A stretch of DNA of 10,821 nucleotides, taken from JAFGIT01 sp016929465 [NCBI: Candidatus Coatesbacteria bacterium]. Lineage in GTDB: Bacteria; B130-G9. Where the stretch lies: contig JAFGIT010000421.1 in assembly GCA_016929465.1 (NCBI GenBank), positions 1-10,821 on the forward strand. Direction: 5' to 3'. The notes below the pieces were generated by a model. It had not been told where the DNA came from. It saw only the letters and a program-made list of their open reading frames with translations, and did not search any database. Of the stretch, positions 1 through 5,919 are shown piece by piece (the stretch's first letter is position 1; each line of letters begins with the position of its first letter). The position numbers and the translations under genes are program-made.

Positions 1-1
1 C

Positions 2-175
2 GGATTGGGGCTCAAATCCGACCCGTTCCCCTGGTTCATTATCATCTCCGCGTGCTTCTTCGGATTAGCTGTTACCGTCTTTCAGCCAGTGAAATACATC
101 ATCACTATCAGAGGGCTCGTCGAGGAGAGGAAGAAGCAGTTTGCAGAACACTGCGATGCTTCGGAGGGACTATAG
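2..175 (+). CDS. C-terminal end of a small membrane protein, possibly AtpZ/AtpI-like (5' end outside window)
   Basis: An open frame runs from the window edge to a TAG at 173-175 and gives 57 residues. It starts with GLGLKSDPFPWFIIIS, continues with a hydrophobic stretch of about 20 residues, and ends in a charged cytoplasmic-looking tail (RGLVEERKKQF). The order 'glycine-rich turn, short polar link, PWF, hydrophobic helix' resembles the second membrane helix of AtpZ/AtpI-type accessory proteins of the F1Fo ATP synthase, which often read GTSPWF followed by a glycine-containing helix. The match is only to that general pattern, no atp gene is visible, and the tail is longer than I would expect, so the family assignment is tentative. 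That this is a real C-terminus is more secure: it has a sensible membrane/tail composition and is followed by about 210 nt of non-coding DNA and a promoter. Confidence 0.5.
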   Translation, partial: GLGLKSDPFPWFIIISACFFGLAVTVFQPVKYIITIRGLVEERKKQFAEHCDASEGL

Positions 176-287
176 ATGATATAGCACGGTGCCGGGTCAC
201 CTCTAACCAAAGCGGTGAGAGCTCCCCGCACTCCGACAACGGATTCGATCCCTGATCGCCATTCTGACCACTTCGGCCCGCGCTCTC

Positions 288-315
288 TTGACACCGCCGT
301 TTCAGTCATTAAACT
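288..315 (+). promoter_or_regulatory. sigma70-type promoter for the GNAT fusion gene
   Basis: A perfect -35 box TTGACA (288-293), a 16-nt spacer and the -10 hexamer TAAACT (310-315, 4 of 6 matches to TATAAT). Transcription would start near 322, leaving a leader of about 65 nt that contains the AGGAGG ribosome binding site of the gene at 389. The position suits this gene and no competing gene lies between. Confidence 0.55.
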
Positions 316-377
316 CGGCGTCCTTATATGAGGCAATCTCGCTCCTTTGGTAGAGGAGCGAACCACGGACCAAAATC

Positions 378-383
378 AGGAGG
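378..383 (+). promoter_or_regulatory. Shine-Dalgarno AGGAGG fixing the start at 389
   Basis: AGGAGG sits 5 nt before the ATG at 389-391. The frame is open upstream to a TTG at 347, but that codon has no SD and the extra 14 residues are hydrophilic and precede the natural first strand (MGIIIRQYTDAD) of the GNAT fold. The start is therefore placed at 389. Confidence 0.85.
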
Positions 384-388
384 CAATC

Positions 389-3300
389 ATGGGGATTATT
401 ATACGTCAGTACACCGACGCCGACGCCGCTGGCGTCGCGAAGATGTGGAACGAAAGCAACGAGGGTTGGCCCGGCGGCTTCCTTCCGTTCATTGACTACA
501 CCGCCGAGCGCATCCGTGAGAAGATGCGTGAGAACGACCTTATAGGGCTGTTTCTTGCTCTGGACGGGGATGAAGTAGTCGGCTACTGCTCGCTCGCCGA
601 GAGGTCAAATGATCGCAATGCTGCTTATATTCCGCTCTTGAATGCGCACCCCAGATGCCGTGGGAAGAAGGTAGGCAAGATGGCGATACTCGCCGCCGTC
701 AATGAGTGCATCAATCGCGGCTTCGACCGTCTCGACCTGCACACCTGGGCTGGTAATACGTTGGCGGTGCCGCTATACAAGAAGGTAGGTTTCTTCTGGG
801 CTCCCGACACCGACGTCCAAATGCAGAACTTCATGCCATCAGTCTTCCAGAATCCCATTGCGAAACGCTTTTTCGAGAAGCACGACTGGTATGCTACCCA
901 GGTGCGAGACCTCTCTGTGAAGCAGGATGAAATGAGCTGGCAAGACCGTGACGCCTACCTTTACGAGTGGCGTGATGGCGACGACTTCCTGAAGATCGTC
1001 ATCGACAGACACTGTGGAGGTTTATCCTGCATCGAAACGCCTGAACTGCAGGTATCATCTCGACTGGACGTGAGGAAGCCGGCAATCGGCATGACGCATC
1101 ACCTTGAATTGCGCTTCACCAACCGGGTTTCGAGGCCAATGAAAGTCTCGCTTCGGACCTTCGGGGATGAAGGGCTGGATACTGCTCTGCAATCGCGCTT
1201 TGACCTCGTGGACGAACATCTGCTCGAGGCAGACGTCAAAGTCTCCCCGGACTACAAGTTGAGGGAGAGCCATGAGACCGCGCCGGGTGTCAAGACCGAT
1301 CTAGTCATAGACGGCGAGAGCTTCTCGCTCAAGACCGGGATCAGGGCGAAGTATGCCATCGACCTAATTCGCGCCCCGGAATTTGCGCTGACCGCCCCCG
1401 GCAGCTCGAGGCGAGTCCAGATATCTCTCAGGAACCAGATAGACAGCACGATCGAAGGTAGTCTAAGGCTTCTCACGCCGGCGGGTGTGGACGTCAAGCC
1501 GGACAGGAAGGCTGTGAAACTCGAGGCGAGCGAAACGGAGGGATTTGATGTCGAAATCACCGCCGCCGGGAAGGGCATGCACGTCCTTCGTCCGGTCTTT
1601 GAGCTCAAAGGTAGGAAGCAGGAATCCCTGCTGCCCCTCAAGCCTTTCGCCACAGCTTGCTCCGAGTATGGCGACGTTGTGGGATCTGTATTCGGGGACC
1701 AGGCCATAATCCAGAACGAATTCCTCAAGCTGTGGGGCACGCCTGCAAAGGGCTGGCTTAACCTGTCCAACGCCCACGAAAGTCTGCCAGTCGCATGGCT
1801 CTGGCACGACCAGCTTGGCGAGCCGTTTTCACTGGAGTTCCGACGGCTCCGCTTTGCGGTTTCAATGGAGGAGAGCGACGGGGCAAAGACGCTGGTGATG
1901 AGGAACAAGTCAGAGGCTTTTCCAGGCCTGGAGTACGAAAAGCGCCTGACCATCGGCACCGGTCCTTTGATGAAGTTTGAGTACCGCATGCGGAACCTCG
2001 GCGCGAAAAAGAAGGCACTGAGGCTGATGGTTAGCAGCTTTCTATCCGACGCAAAGCGAAAGAATGCCATTCCGCTCAAAAGCGGCTTAATCAAGGTCCA
2101 TCCGACGGAATTCCCTGGCTGGGATATGGATGTCCCGAGCAAGCCCGATGAATACGCCGAGACATGGTCTGCCTTCGAGCGAGAGGGCGGGAGCGTTATT
2201 GGCTTGATCTGGAAGGACGCGACTAAGGTCGATTTCGGCGGGCGCAAGATGCCAGTCCTCATCTTCGATTTCGGCGACCTGCCGGCACTCGGAATGAAGG
2301 CTATTCAGCCGCTCTATATGTATGTCGGACCAGGGTCCGCGGATTCGATACGACGCACCTGGGCGCGGCTATACCAGACGAAGCCGGACAATGAGCTACG
2401 CGTCGAGGACTCCGTCATCAAATTCGAGGCTCTGCAGGCACCAATTTTCATGGACGGGGATGCTCACAACGTGACGCTCAAGCTCTCGCATCTGAGAAAT
2501 GCCAAGGCCAATGGAAGCATGACCCTCGAATTCAGTGGCGGCAAGGTGAAACCGCAAAGACACACATTCAAGGACATCAGCATGAAATCGCCATTCGAGG
2601 TCTCGGTGGATGTCACTGCTAAAGGGAAGGCCCGAGTCCTGCCGCTCGAGGCCACGATCGAGACGCTGACGTCGGTCGAGAGGCGGACGCTGCCTGTTTT
2701 CTACGCCGAAAGCAGTGGAATAGATGAGAAGGTGCAAGTCAAAGCACTGCCAAAGGAGGCCGGCAAGAAAGCGATAGGCGTGGACAATGGAGTTCTCAGC
2801 TTCGTGGTATCGCCGGAATTCGCAGGGGCGATGGTCTCCCTGAAAAGGAACGGGCGCGAATTCATCAACTCGTCATTCCCGCAAGCGAGGGCGTTCTCCT
2901 GGTTCAATCCATGGCACGGAGGCATCCGAGCTGCGGTTAGGAGACACGCTGATGAGATCTGGGAGACCTCGGAGGACATGGTCAAGGTCAGCTTCGAGCA
3001 CAAGACAATAGAACGAGAGGATATTTGCGGACACAAGTGGCGAGGTGTCCGGATCGTTGGCGATATGGTCAGGGAAGCGCTAAAAGGGCTGGCTCTTCAG
3101 GTGGACTACCTGACCCGGCCAGGCTCAAATATCGTCGTGGTTCTGCCGAGAGTGCTGAATCCGACCGGGGCGTTCGCAAGGGCGTGGCTATCGCTGGAGT
3201 GCTTCCCCAAAATTCCACCCGAGAAAAGCATCGTTACGCATTATTCGATGGACGGGAAATGGTGTTCGAGCAGGACTTCCGAAAGCAGCTCGGACATGTA

Positions 3301-3547
3301 TCACGATGGCATACTATGTGCGGAGCACGTCGAGAACGGAAATTGCCTAACTCTGGTCGCCGGCGACTCAGGAGGAAACAATGTGCTGCTTGGTCTCGGA
3401 ACGGATGGCCATTCGTACTTCCAATTCGAGAGCCTGCACATAGATCCTGACTCCAACGCCGGCATTATGTGGGCGATTGCCGTGACCGAGACTGCTGCCG
3501 AGGCCTTCCTCTGCCGTGATCTGAAGGACCTGAAATTCAAGGAGTAG
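389..3547 (+). CDS. GNAT N-acetyltransferase fused to a long C-terminal region of Ig-like and mutarotase-like beta domains (1052 aa)
   Basis: Residues 1 to about 145 form a GNAT domain: opening strand IIIRQYTDADAAGVAKMW, the acetyl-CoA loop around HPRCRGKKVGKMAI (about 87-100, the R-x-x-G-x-G/A-like motif), and the closing NTLAVPLYKKVGFFW (123-137) typical of motif B. This part should transfer an acetyl group from acetyl-CoA to an unknown amine. The remaining 900 residues contain no further catalytic motif I recognise. Residues about 325-410 look like a NEW3-type Ig domain (APGSSRRVQISLRNQ, LLTPAGVDVKPD). Residues about 440-660 and 797-1045 each resemble galactose-mutarotase-like beta-sandwiches (NGVLSFVVSPEFAGAMVSL, FNPWHGGIRA), separated by another Ig-like stretch (about 670-772). 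The mutarotase assignment is fold-level pattern reading, not a firm match. There is no signal peptide or membrane segment, so a cytoplasmic location is expected. It has its own promoter and converges with the minus-strand gene ending at 3612. A typical GNAT is 150-200 residues, so the fusion is unusual. Confidence 0.85.
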   Translation: MGIIIRQYTDADAAGVAKMWNESNEGWPGGFLPFIDYTAERIREKMRENDLIGLFLALDGDEVVGYCSLAERSNDRNAAYIPLLNAHPRCRGKKVGKMAILAAVNECINRGFDRLDLHTWAGNTLAVPLYKKVGFFWAPDTDVQMQNFMPSVFQNPIAKRFFEKHDWYATQVRDLSVKQDEMSWQDRDAYLYEWRDGDDFLKIVIDRHCGGLSCIETPELQVSSRLDVRKPAIGMTHHLELRFTNRVSRPMKVSLRTFGDEGLDTALQSRFDLVDEHLLEADVKVSPDYKLRESHETAPGVKTDLVIDGESFSLKTGIRAKYAIDLIRAPEFALTAPGSSRRVQISLRNQIDSTIEGSLRLLTPAGVDVKPDRKAVKLEASETEGFDVEITAAGKGMHVLRPVFELKGRKQESLLPLKPFATACSEYGDVVGSVFGDQAIIQNEFLKLWGTPAKGWLNLSNAHESLPVAWLWHDQLGEPFSLEFRRLRFAVSMEESDGAKTLVMRNKSEAFPGLEYEKRLTIGTGPLMKFEYRMRNLGAKKKALRLMVSSFLSDAKRKNAIPLKSGLIKVHPTEFPGWDMDVPSKPDEYAETWSAFEREGGSVIGLIWKDATKVDFGGRKMPVLIFDFGDLPALGMKAIQPLYMYVGPGSADSIRRTWARLYQTKPDNELRVEDSVIKFEALQAPIFMDGDAHNVTLKLSHLRNAKANGSMTLEFSGGKVKPQRHTFKDISMKSPFEVSVDVTAKGKARVLPLEATIETLTSVERRTLPVFYAESSGIDEKVQVKALPKEAGKKAIGVDNGVLSFVVSPEFAGAMVSLKRNGREFINSSFPQARAFSWFNPWHGGIRAAVRRHADEIWETSEDMVKVSFEHKTIEREDICGHKWRGVRIVGDMVREALKGLALQVDYLTRPGSNIVVVLPRVLNPTGAFARAWLSLECFPKIPPEKSIVTHYSMDGKWCSSRTSESSSDMYHDGILCAEHVENGNCLTLVAGDSGGNNVLLGLGTDGHSYFQFESLHIDPDSNAGIMWAIAVTETAAEAFLCRDLKDLKFKE

Positions 3548-3611
3548 CTGCTCAGGAAGCGGTACGGTGGTTGGCATTCGGGGCATTATGATTGGGATAT
3601 AAGGGAATCGC

Positions 3612-4121
3612 TCAGGGCTTCATCTCGATCCCATTCTGGGCGATTACGTAGGTTGAGCCTTCTTTGTGGACGACTCGCCAACTGCCCTTCGTCCTGTCGA
3701 GGACCTTTGCGACGGCTTCAGAGGATGCGGTCGCATGCACGCCAACTCCCTGGATGATGAGGAGCTGCCCATTCCTGGCAGCCTCGTTGAACATGTCTTT
3801 CGCGAAAAAACAGCTGGGGCTGAACGCCCGCCGCCCTGAATAGAGATATACTGCCGGCTCCCTCTCGCTCATAACGATCGCCTCCTCGGGCGCGTGCTCT
3901 CCTATCCATTTGGCGCATTTTAGGAGGGCCCTGAGCCCTGGTTGCTCGTATCTCAGCATCCGCCTCGCCTCGCCGGAATAGACCAGGGAGAGGGCGGCGG
4001 GCAGGCTCGATACGTACATGAATGCGATGAGAAATGCCATGATGGAGATTGTAGCCCACTTGCTGTCTGATGGGGCAGATGCGTCCCTCAGAAGCCGCCA
4101 GTCCAAGAATGAGAATTTCAA
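3612..4121 (-). CDS. C-terminal fragment of a GT39/PMT-like membrane glycosyltransferase (probably a truncated gene)
   Basis: The 169-residue product has one membrane helix (about 22-47, WATISIMAFLIAFMYVSSL...) followed by a soluble domain. That domain contains AKWIGEHAPEEAIVMSEREP and YLYSGRRAFSPS, the pattern found after the last membrane helix of family 39-type (ArnT/PMT-like) dolichyl/polyprenyl-phosphate sugar transferases: 'a.WI....p.davv.s..p...y.ySGr'. Those enzymes are usually 450-600 residues with many helices and an N-terminal acidic catalytic loop; both are absent here. The only start for this length is TTG 4121. An in-frame ATG exists at 4040, inside the helix. Neither has an SD. 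Upstream the frame stays open to a TGA at 4191-4193 but encodes no membrane segment. I read it as the tail of a broken gene, probably inactive as a transferase. A good promoter at 4260-4288 points into it, so it may still be transcribed. Confidence 0.6.
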   Translation of the reverse strand: MKFSFLDWRLLRDASAPSDSKWATISIMAFLIAFMYVSSLPAALSLVYSGEARRMLRYEQPGLRALLKCAKWIGEHAPEEAIVMSEREPAVYLYSGRRAFSPSCFFAKDMFNEAARNGQLLIIQGVGVHATASSEAVAKVLDRTKGSWRVVHKEGSTYVIAQNGIEMKP

Positions 4122-4224
4122 TTGAAAGCCGCTTTGAATGAAGCATCCCAGCGTAGCGACGGTCGGAAGTGGATTCGACCTTGTCCTCTTTCAATTGACC
4201 GGTCCGCCTCTTCTCACAATGACG
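4119..4224. repeat. repeat-like intergenic element bordered by CAATTGAAAG inverted repeats
   Basis: CAATTGAAAG (4119-4128) and CTTTCAATTG (4188-4197) are perfect 10-nt inverted repeats, each containing the palindrome CAATTG. The segment between them includes GCATCCCAGCGTAGCGAC (4144-4161), and CTTCTCACAATGACGG lies just beyond the right arm. From memory, strings like CATCCCGAGCGTAGCGA and CTCGCAATGACGG mark short dispersed intergenic repeats in many bacterial genomes. Only one copy is in this window, so repetition cannot be shown here. It lies exactly where the glycosyltransferase homology ends. Confidence 0.4.
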
Positions 4225-4259
4225 GAGATTTCCGAGTAATAAAACCACTTATCGCAGGG

Positions 4260-4288
4260 AAAATATCGCTAAACACACCTGCTGTCAA
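4260..4288 (-). promoter_or_regulatory. leftward sigma70-type promoter
   Basis: Read on the minus strand, TTGACA (4288-4283, perfect) is followed after exactly 17 nt by TATTTT (4265-4260, 4 of 6). Transcription would begin near 4253 and run through the repeat-like element into the transferase remnant at 4121. It may be the original promoter of a deleted gene or a newly acquired one. Confidence 0.5.
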
Positions 4289-4373
4289 GCTTGTTAAACT
4301 CAGGGGGGTGACCTCAGATTGTAGGTAATTTGCGCACCACAAATTTCGATGGCTCCCCAGAATCAGTGGGTTT

Positions 4374-4435
4374 GGCCTTCGGCCGTCAACATCTATTCGC
4401 GTGATGCCCAAAAGGGGCATTGCCTGGGCAAGGCA
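4374..4435. other. three short adjacent hairpins
   Basis: GGCC-TTC-GGCC (4374-4384), ATGCCC-AAAAG-GGGCAT (4404-4420, extendable by two wobble pairs) and TGCCT-GGGCA-AGGCA (4421-4435) follow one another. No T-run follows on either strand, so they are not intrinsic terminators as they stand. The function is unknown. Confidence 0.3.
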
Positions 4436-4546
4436 GATTAATTAGATGGCAATTCGCTGAAATCAATGCCGGCCTCAAATTATCAGCAATCATGAGTCAG
4501 GCCTGTGACGGATATCGAACTTGCATCCGGAAAGCCTTTGTGGAAT

Positions 4547-4552
4547 TATAAT
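4547..4552 (+). promoter_or_regulatory. perfect -10 box TATAAT upstream of the gene at 4605
   Basis: TATAAT lies about 50 nt before the start codon, giving a plausible leader of about 45 nt. The nearest -35-like sequence, TTGCAT (4521-4526), is 20 nt away, which is too far, so this is either a weakly -35-dependent promoter or chance. Confidence 0.35.
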
Positions 4553-4604
4553 GATGCGTTGATCAGAGCTCATTCTAGCGTTGATTTGAAAGAAAGGGCC
4601 TAGT

Positions 4605-4979
4605 ATGGAGCAGTTCTTCGGAATGACTCAGGTATTGGGGATAGCATTTGCCTTCTTGGTCTTATTGGCTCTTCAGTACAAGGCCTCGCTTCTAAAGAGG
4701 TCAGGGTTTCGCGCCGTCGTCGGGGTTCTGTTCGCCATATATGCCGGTCTGAACAGCTTGGACAGGTTCGCGCACAAGAGCACAATTAGCCATGAGCCTT
4801 ACACGAGTTTGCTGCCCTTGATTCGCGATTACTGCCTGGCGTGGCGGACCAACTGGCTCCCTATCCTGTTCTTCCTGGTCATTCTGATCTGGGCCATTTG
4901 GCTTATCGTGTCTGACCGACATGGCTCGAAGAGAAATCTCGCGCAAGATGGTCCTGATCTCGAGCGGAAAGCCGGCTGA
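4605..4979 (+). CDS. small three-pass membrane protein, unknown function (array gene A)
   Basis: The 124-residue product is not a family I recognise. Hydrophobic segments lie at about 8-25, 37-53 and 83-103. After the first comes a basic loop (KASLLKRSGFR), and after the third a charged tail (SDRHGSKRNLAQDGPDLERKAG), which by the positive-inside rule puts the C-terminus in the cytoplasm and the N-terminus outside. The loop between segments two and three (about 54-82, HKSTISHEPYTSLLPLIRDY) would be periplasmic. The ATG at 4605 has only a weak SD (AAAGGG). It is the first gene of a run of similar-sized membrane genes and stands 270 nt from the next. Its last 43 residues resemble the orphan segment encoded at 7886-8029 (NWL...FL.LI..., NLA..., E+A.AG). 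Confidence 0.7.
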   Translation: MEQFFGMTQVLGIAFAFLVLLALQYKASLLKRSGFRAVVGVLFAIYAGLNSLDRFAHKSTISHEPYTSLLPLIRDYCLAWRTNWLPILFFLVILIWAIWLIVSDRHGSKRNLAQDGPDLERKAG

Positions 4980-4995
4980 TTTAGGTCGATTGAGC

Positions 4996-5133
4996 TCACG
5001 GCAGCACTGCAATGAGCGGGATAAGCAGGATGACTAGAATAAGCCAGAGTCTTCTCTTCATCGGGCTCGCACCATCAGTTGAGATTATATCTTCCTGTCT
5101 TGGCGAAGATAGGTTATATTCATATATCATCAT
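4996..5133 (-). CDS. possible small single-pass membrane protein (45 aa)
   Basis: A minus-strand frame starts at ATG 5133 (or the adjacent ATG 5130) and ends at TGA 4998-4996. Its first 24 residues are hydrophilic; the rest is a clean membrane segment led by basic residues (MKRRLWLILVILLIPLIAVL). A second in-frame ATG at 5061 would make just a 21-residue hydrophobic peptide starting MKRR. None of these starts has a clear SD. It could be a real tail-anchored small protein, the leftover signal peptide of a lost secreted protein, or a chance frame. The plus-strand frame in the same place has no better claim. Confidence 0.3.
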   Translation of the reverse strand: MMIYEYNLSSPRQEDIISTDGASPMKRRLWLILVILLIPLIAVLP

Positions 5134-5153
5134 ACTTCGTTACAGATCGCAAG

Positions 5154-5200
5154 TGAGCGGCTCTCCCGGTCGAAAGCCGGAGAGGCTATGTCGGGAGTAA
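5154..5200 (+). ncRNA. candidate structured RNA / leader element upstream of the gene at 5250
   Basis: CTCTCCCGG (5161-5169) pairs with CCGGAGAG (5177-5184), eight pairs with one bulged C, closing a 7-nt loop TCGAAAG. AGC before the stem and GCT after it (5185-5187) can add three more pairs across a two-base bulge. Downstream CGGGAG (5192-5197) can pair instead with CTCCCG inside the left arm, so two structures compete or a pseudoknot may form. No known riboswitch family was recognised. The strand is assumed from the downstream gene. Confidence 0.3.
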
Positions 5201-5217
5201 TCGGATCAGATTTGATA

Positions 5218-5230
5218 TGCTCTAAGAGCA
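5218..5230. promoter_or_regulatory. 13-nt palindrome TGCTCTAAGAGCA upstream of the gene at 5250
   Basis: Perfect inverted repeat TGCTCT-A-AGAGCA, 20 nt before the ATG at 5250. It may be an operator for a dimeric regulator of the 5250-6291 operon or part of a leader hairpin. A palindrome this short can also arise by chance. Confidence 0.25.
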
Positions 5231-5249
5231 CGATAAACTAGGGGGCAAG

Positions 5250-5573
5250 ATGACTGAGTGGACTATTGCGATGGCTCTTGACGTGGTTGGCATTGCTTTG
5301 GGGCTCATTCTCAATATTCGCACCCGCTTGAGCAAGGGTGAGAAGAGAATGGACATCTTCTTCGGCCGCAGGCCGATGGGGCTTATCCTATGGCCATTCT
5401 CGATTGCAGCATTTGGGTCGGCCGGTGCGATCGCGCAATCCCAGAATCCTCCCCTAAGATGGCAGCTGTTTCAGATAGCCATCATTTCGACTTTGAGTGT
5501 ATTCTTCCTCGTGAACCTATTTCGGGCTCGACACGCACGTCGCTCCAGGACCTCGAGGGAAGATAAACAGTGA
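5250..5573 (+). CDS. small three-pass membrane protein, unknown function (array gene B)
   Basis: The 107-residue product belongs to no family I can name. Three hydrophobic segments lie at about 4-24, 42-62 and 71-91. The first is followed by a basic loop (RTRLSKGEKR) and the third by a very basic tail (RARHARRSRTSREDK), predicting N-terminus outside and C-terminus inside, as in the gene at 4605. The start is supported by AGGGGG (5240-5245) 4 nt before the ATG. The stop overlaps the next start by 4 nt (GTGA at 5570-5573), so translation of the two is probably coupled and their products are likely needed together. Confidence 0.75.
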   Translation: MTEWTIAMALDVVGIALGLILNIRTRLSKGEKRMDIFFGRRPMGLILWPFSIAAFGSAGAIAQSQNPPLRWQLFQIAIISTLSVFFLVNLFRARHARRSRTSREDKQ

Positions 5574-5914
5574 TCCATCCTACTTTTTTTCTCGCTGCAT
5601 GTCTTCTAGGCCCGTTCGCAACATTCCTTCCCTGGCGACGAATATTGCGCATCCCAAAGGAAGACATGAGAGGCTCGTTCGATTTTGCGGCGCTTGCTAT
5701 CGGTTCTGGGAGCTTCTTTCTCACTCAGACGCTTCTGCTTTTGCTCTTAGCGGGGACCTATCGAGAAGGTGCCAAACGACTGCTGCCGTGGCAGTTTGCG
5801 CTCGGAGCTGCTCTCTTGATCGGGATGGGCCTGCTCTGTTGGGCTCTTCGAAGGCGTCTCCGAAATGCGTCGGAGTCATCGAATCGAGAGAGTGATTCAA
5901 AGAGAGGGGATTAA
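5570..5914 (+). CDS. small three-pass membrane protein, unknown function (array gene C)
   Basis: The 114-residue product starts at GTG 5570, inside the stop codon of the preceding gene. The GTGA overlap is a typical coupling signal, and no better ATG exists nearby upstream in the frame. Hydrophobic segments: about 3-20, 38-61 (with the run LLLLLLA) and 73-93. A basic loop (PWRRILRIPKEDMR) follows the first segment and RRRLRNASESSNRESDSKRGD forms the cytoplasmic tail, the same layout as its neighbours. No enzyme motif or known domain was seen. The next gene begins within about 5 nt, so 5250, 5570 and 5920 form one operon. Confidence 0.75.
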   Translation: MIHPTFFLAACLLGPFATFLPWRRILRIPKEDMRGSFDFAALAIGSGSFFLTQTLLLLLLAGTYREGAKRLLPWQFALGAALLIGMGLLCWALRRRLRNASESSNRESDSKRGD

Positions 5915-5919
5915 GGGTG

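Larger units (their letters stand above)
176..388. other. intergenic region upstream of the GNAT fusion gene
   Basis: No convincing gene lies here. Open frames on both strands have no SD, no domain and unlikely composition. The stretch holds a small GGTG/CACC hairpin near 190-203, a sigma70-type promoter (288-315) and a strong Shine-Dalgarno (378-383). GGATTCGATCC near 240-250 recalls a tRNA T-arm, but only three base pairs form and no other tRNA arm is found. Confidence 0.5.
4122..4604. other. 483-nt non-coding region between the truncated transferase and the small-membrane-protein array
   Basis: No supported gene. A 68-codon minus-strand frame (4420-4214) begins with ATG but has no SD, no domain and ordinary random composition. 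From left to right the stretch holds the repeat-like element (to about 4224), a leftward promoter (4260-4288), three small hairpins (4374-4435) and a perfect TATAAT (4547-4552) in front of the gene at 4605. Confidence 0.5.

Noticed and set aside
188-262. tRNA-like string GGATTCGATCC with nearby hairpins
   Set aside because: The T-stem is only 3 bp and no D-arm, anticodon arm or acceptor pairing could be found.
1252-2262. 336-codon minus-strand frame inside the GNAT fusion gene
   Set aside because: Antisense shadow typical of GC-rich coding DNA; the plus-strand frame carries the recognisable domains.
3550-3611. possible bidirectional terminator between the convergent genes
   Set aside because: Only a weak GAG...CTC palindrome is present, with no stable stem and no T-run.
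4214-4420. 68-codon minus-strand frame starting at an ATG
   Set aside because: No SD or recognisable domain, and it runs across the leftward promoter; it more likely arose by chance.
5012-5200. 62-codon plus-strand frame between genes A and B
   Set aside because: No SD, no domain, poor composition; it spans the hairpin at 5161-5184 and overlaps a better minus-strand candidate.
5212-5239. TTGATA-16 nt-TAAACT promoter-like pair before gene B, with the 13-nt palindrome as spacer
   Set aside because: The transcript would start about 5246 and lose the SD at 5240-5245, which appears to be used.
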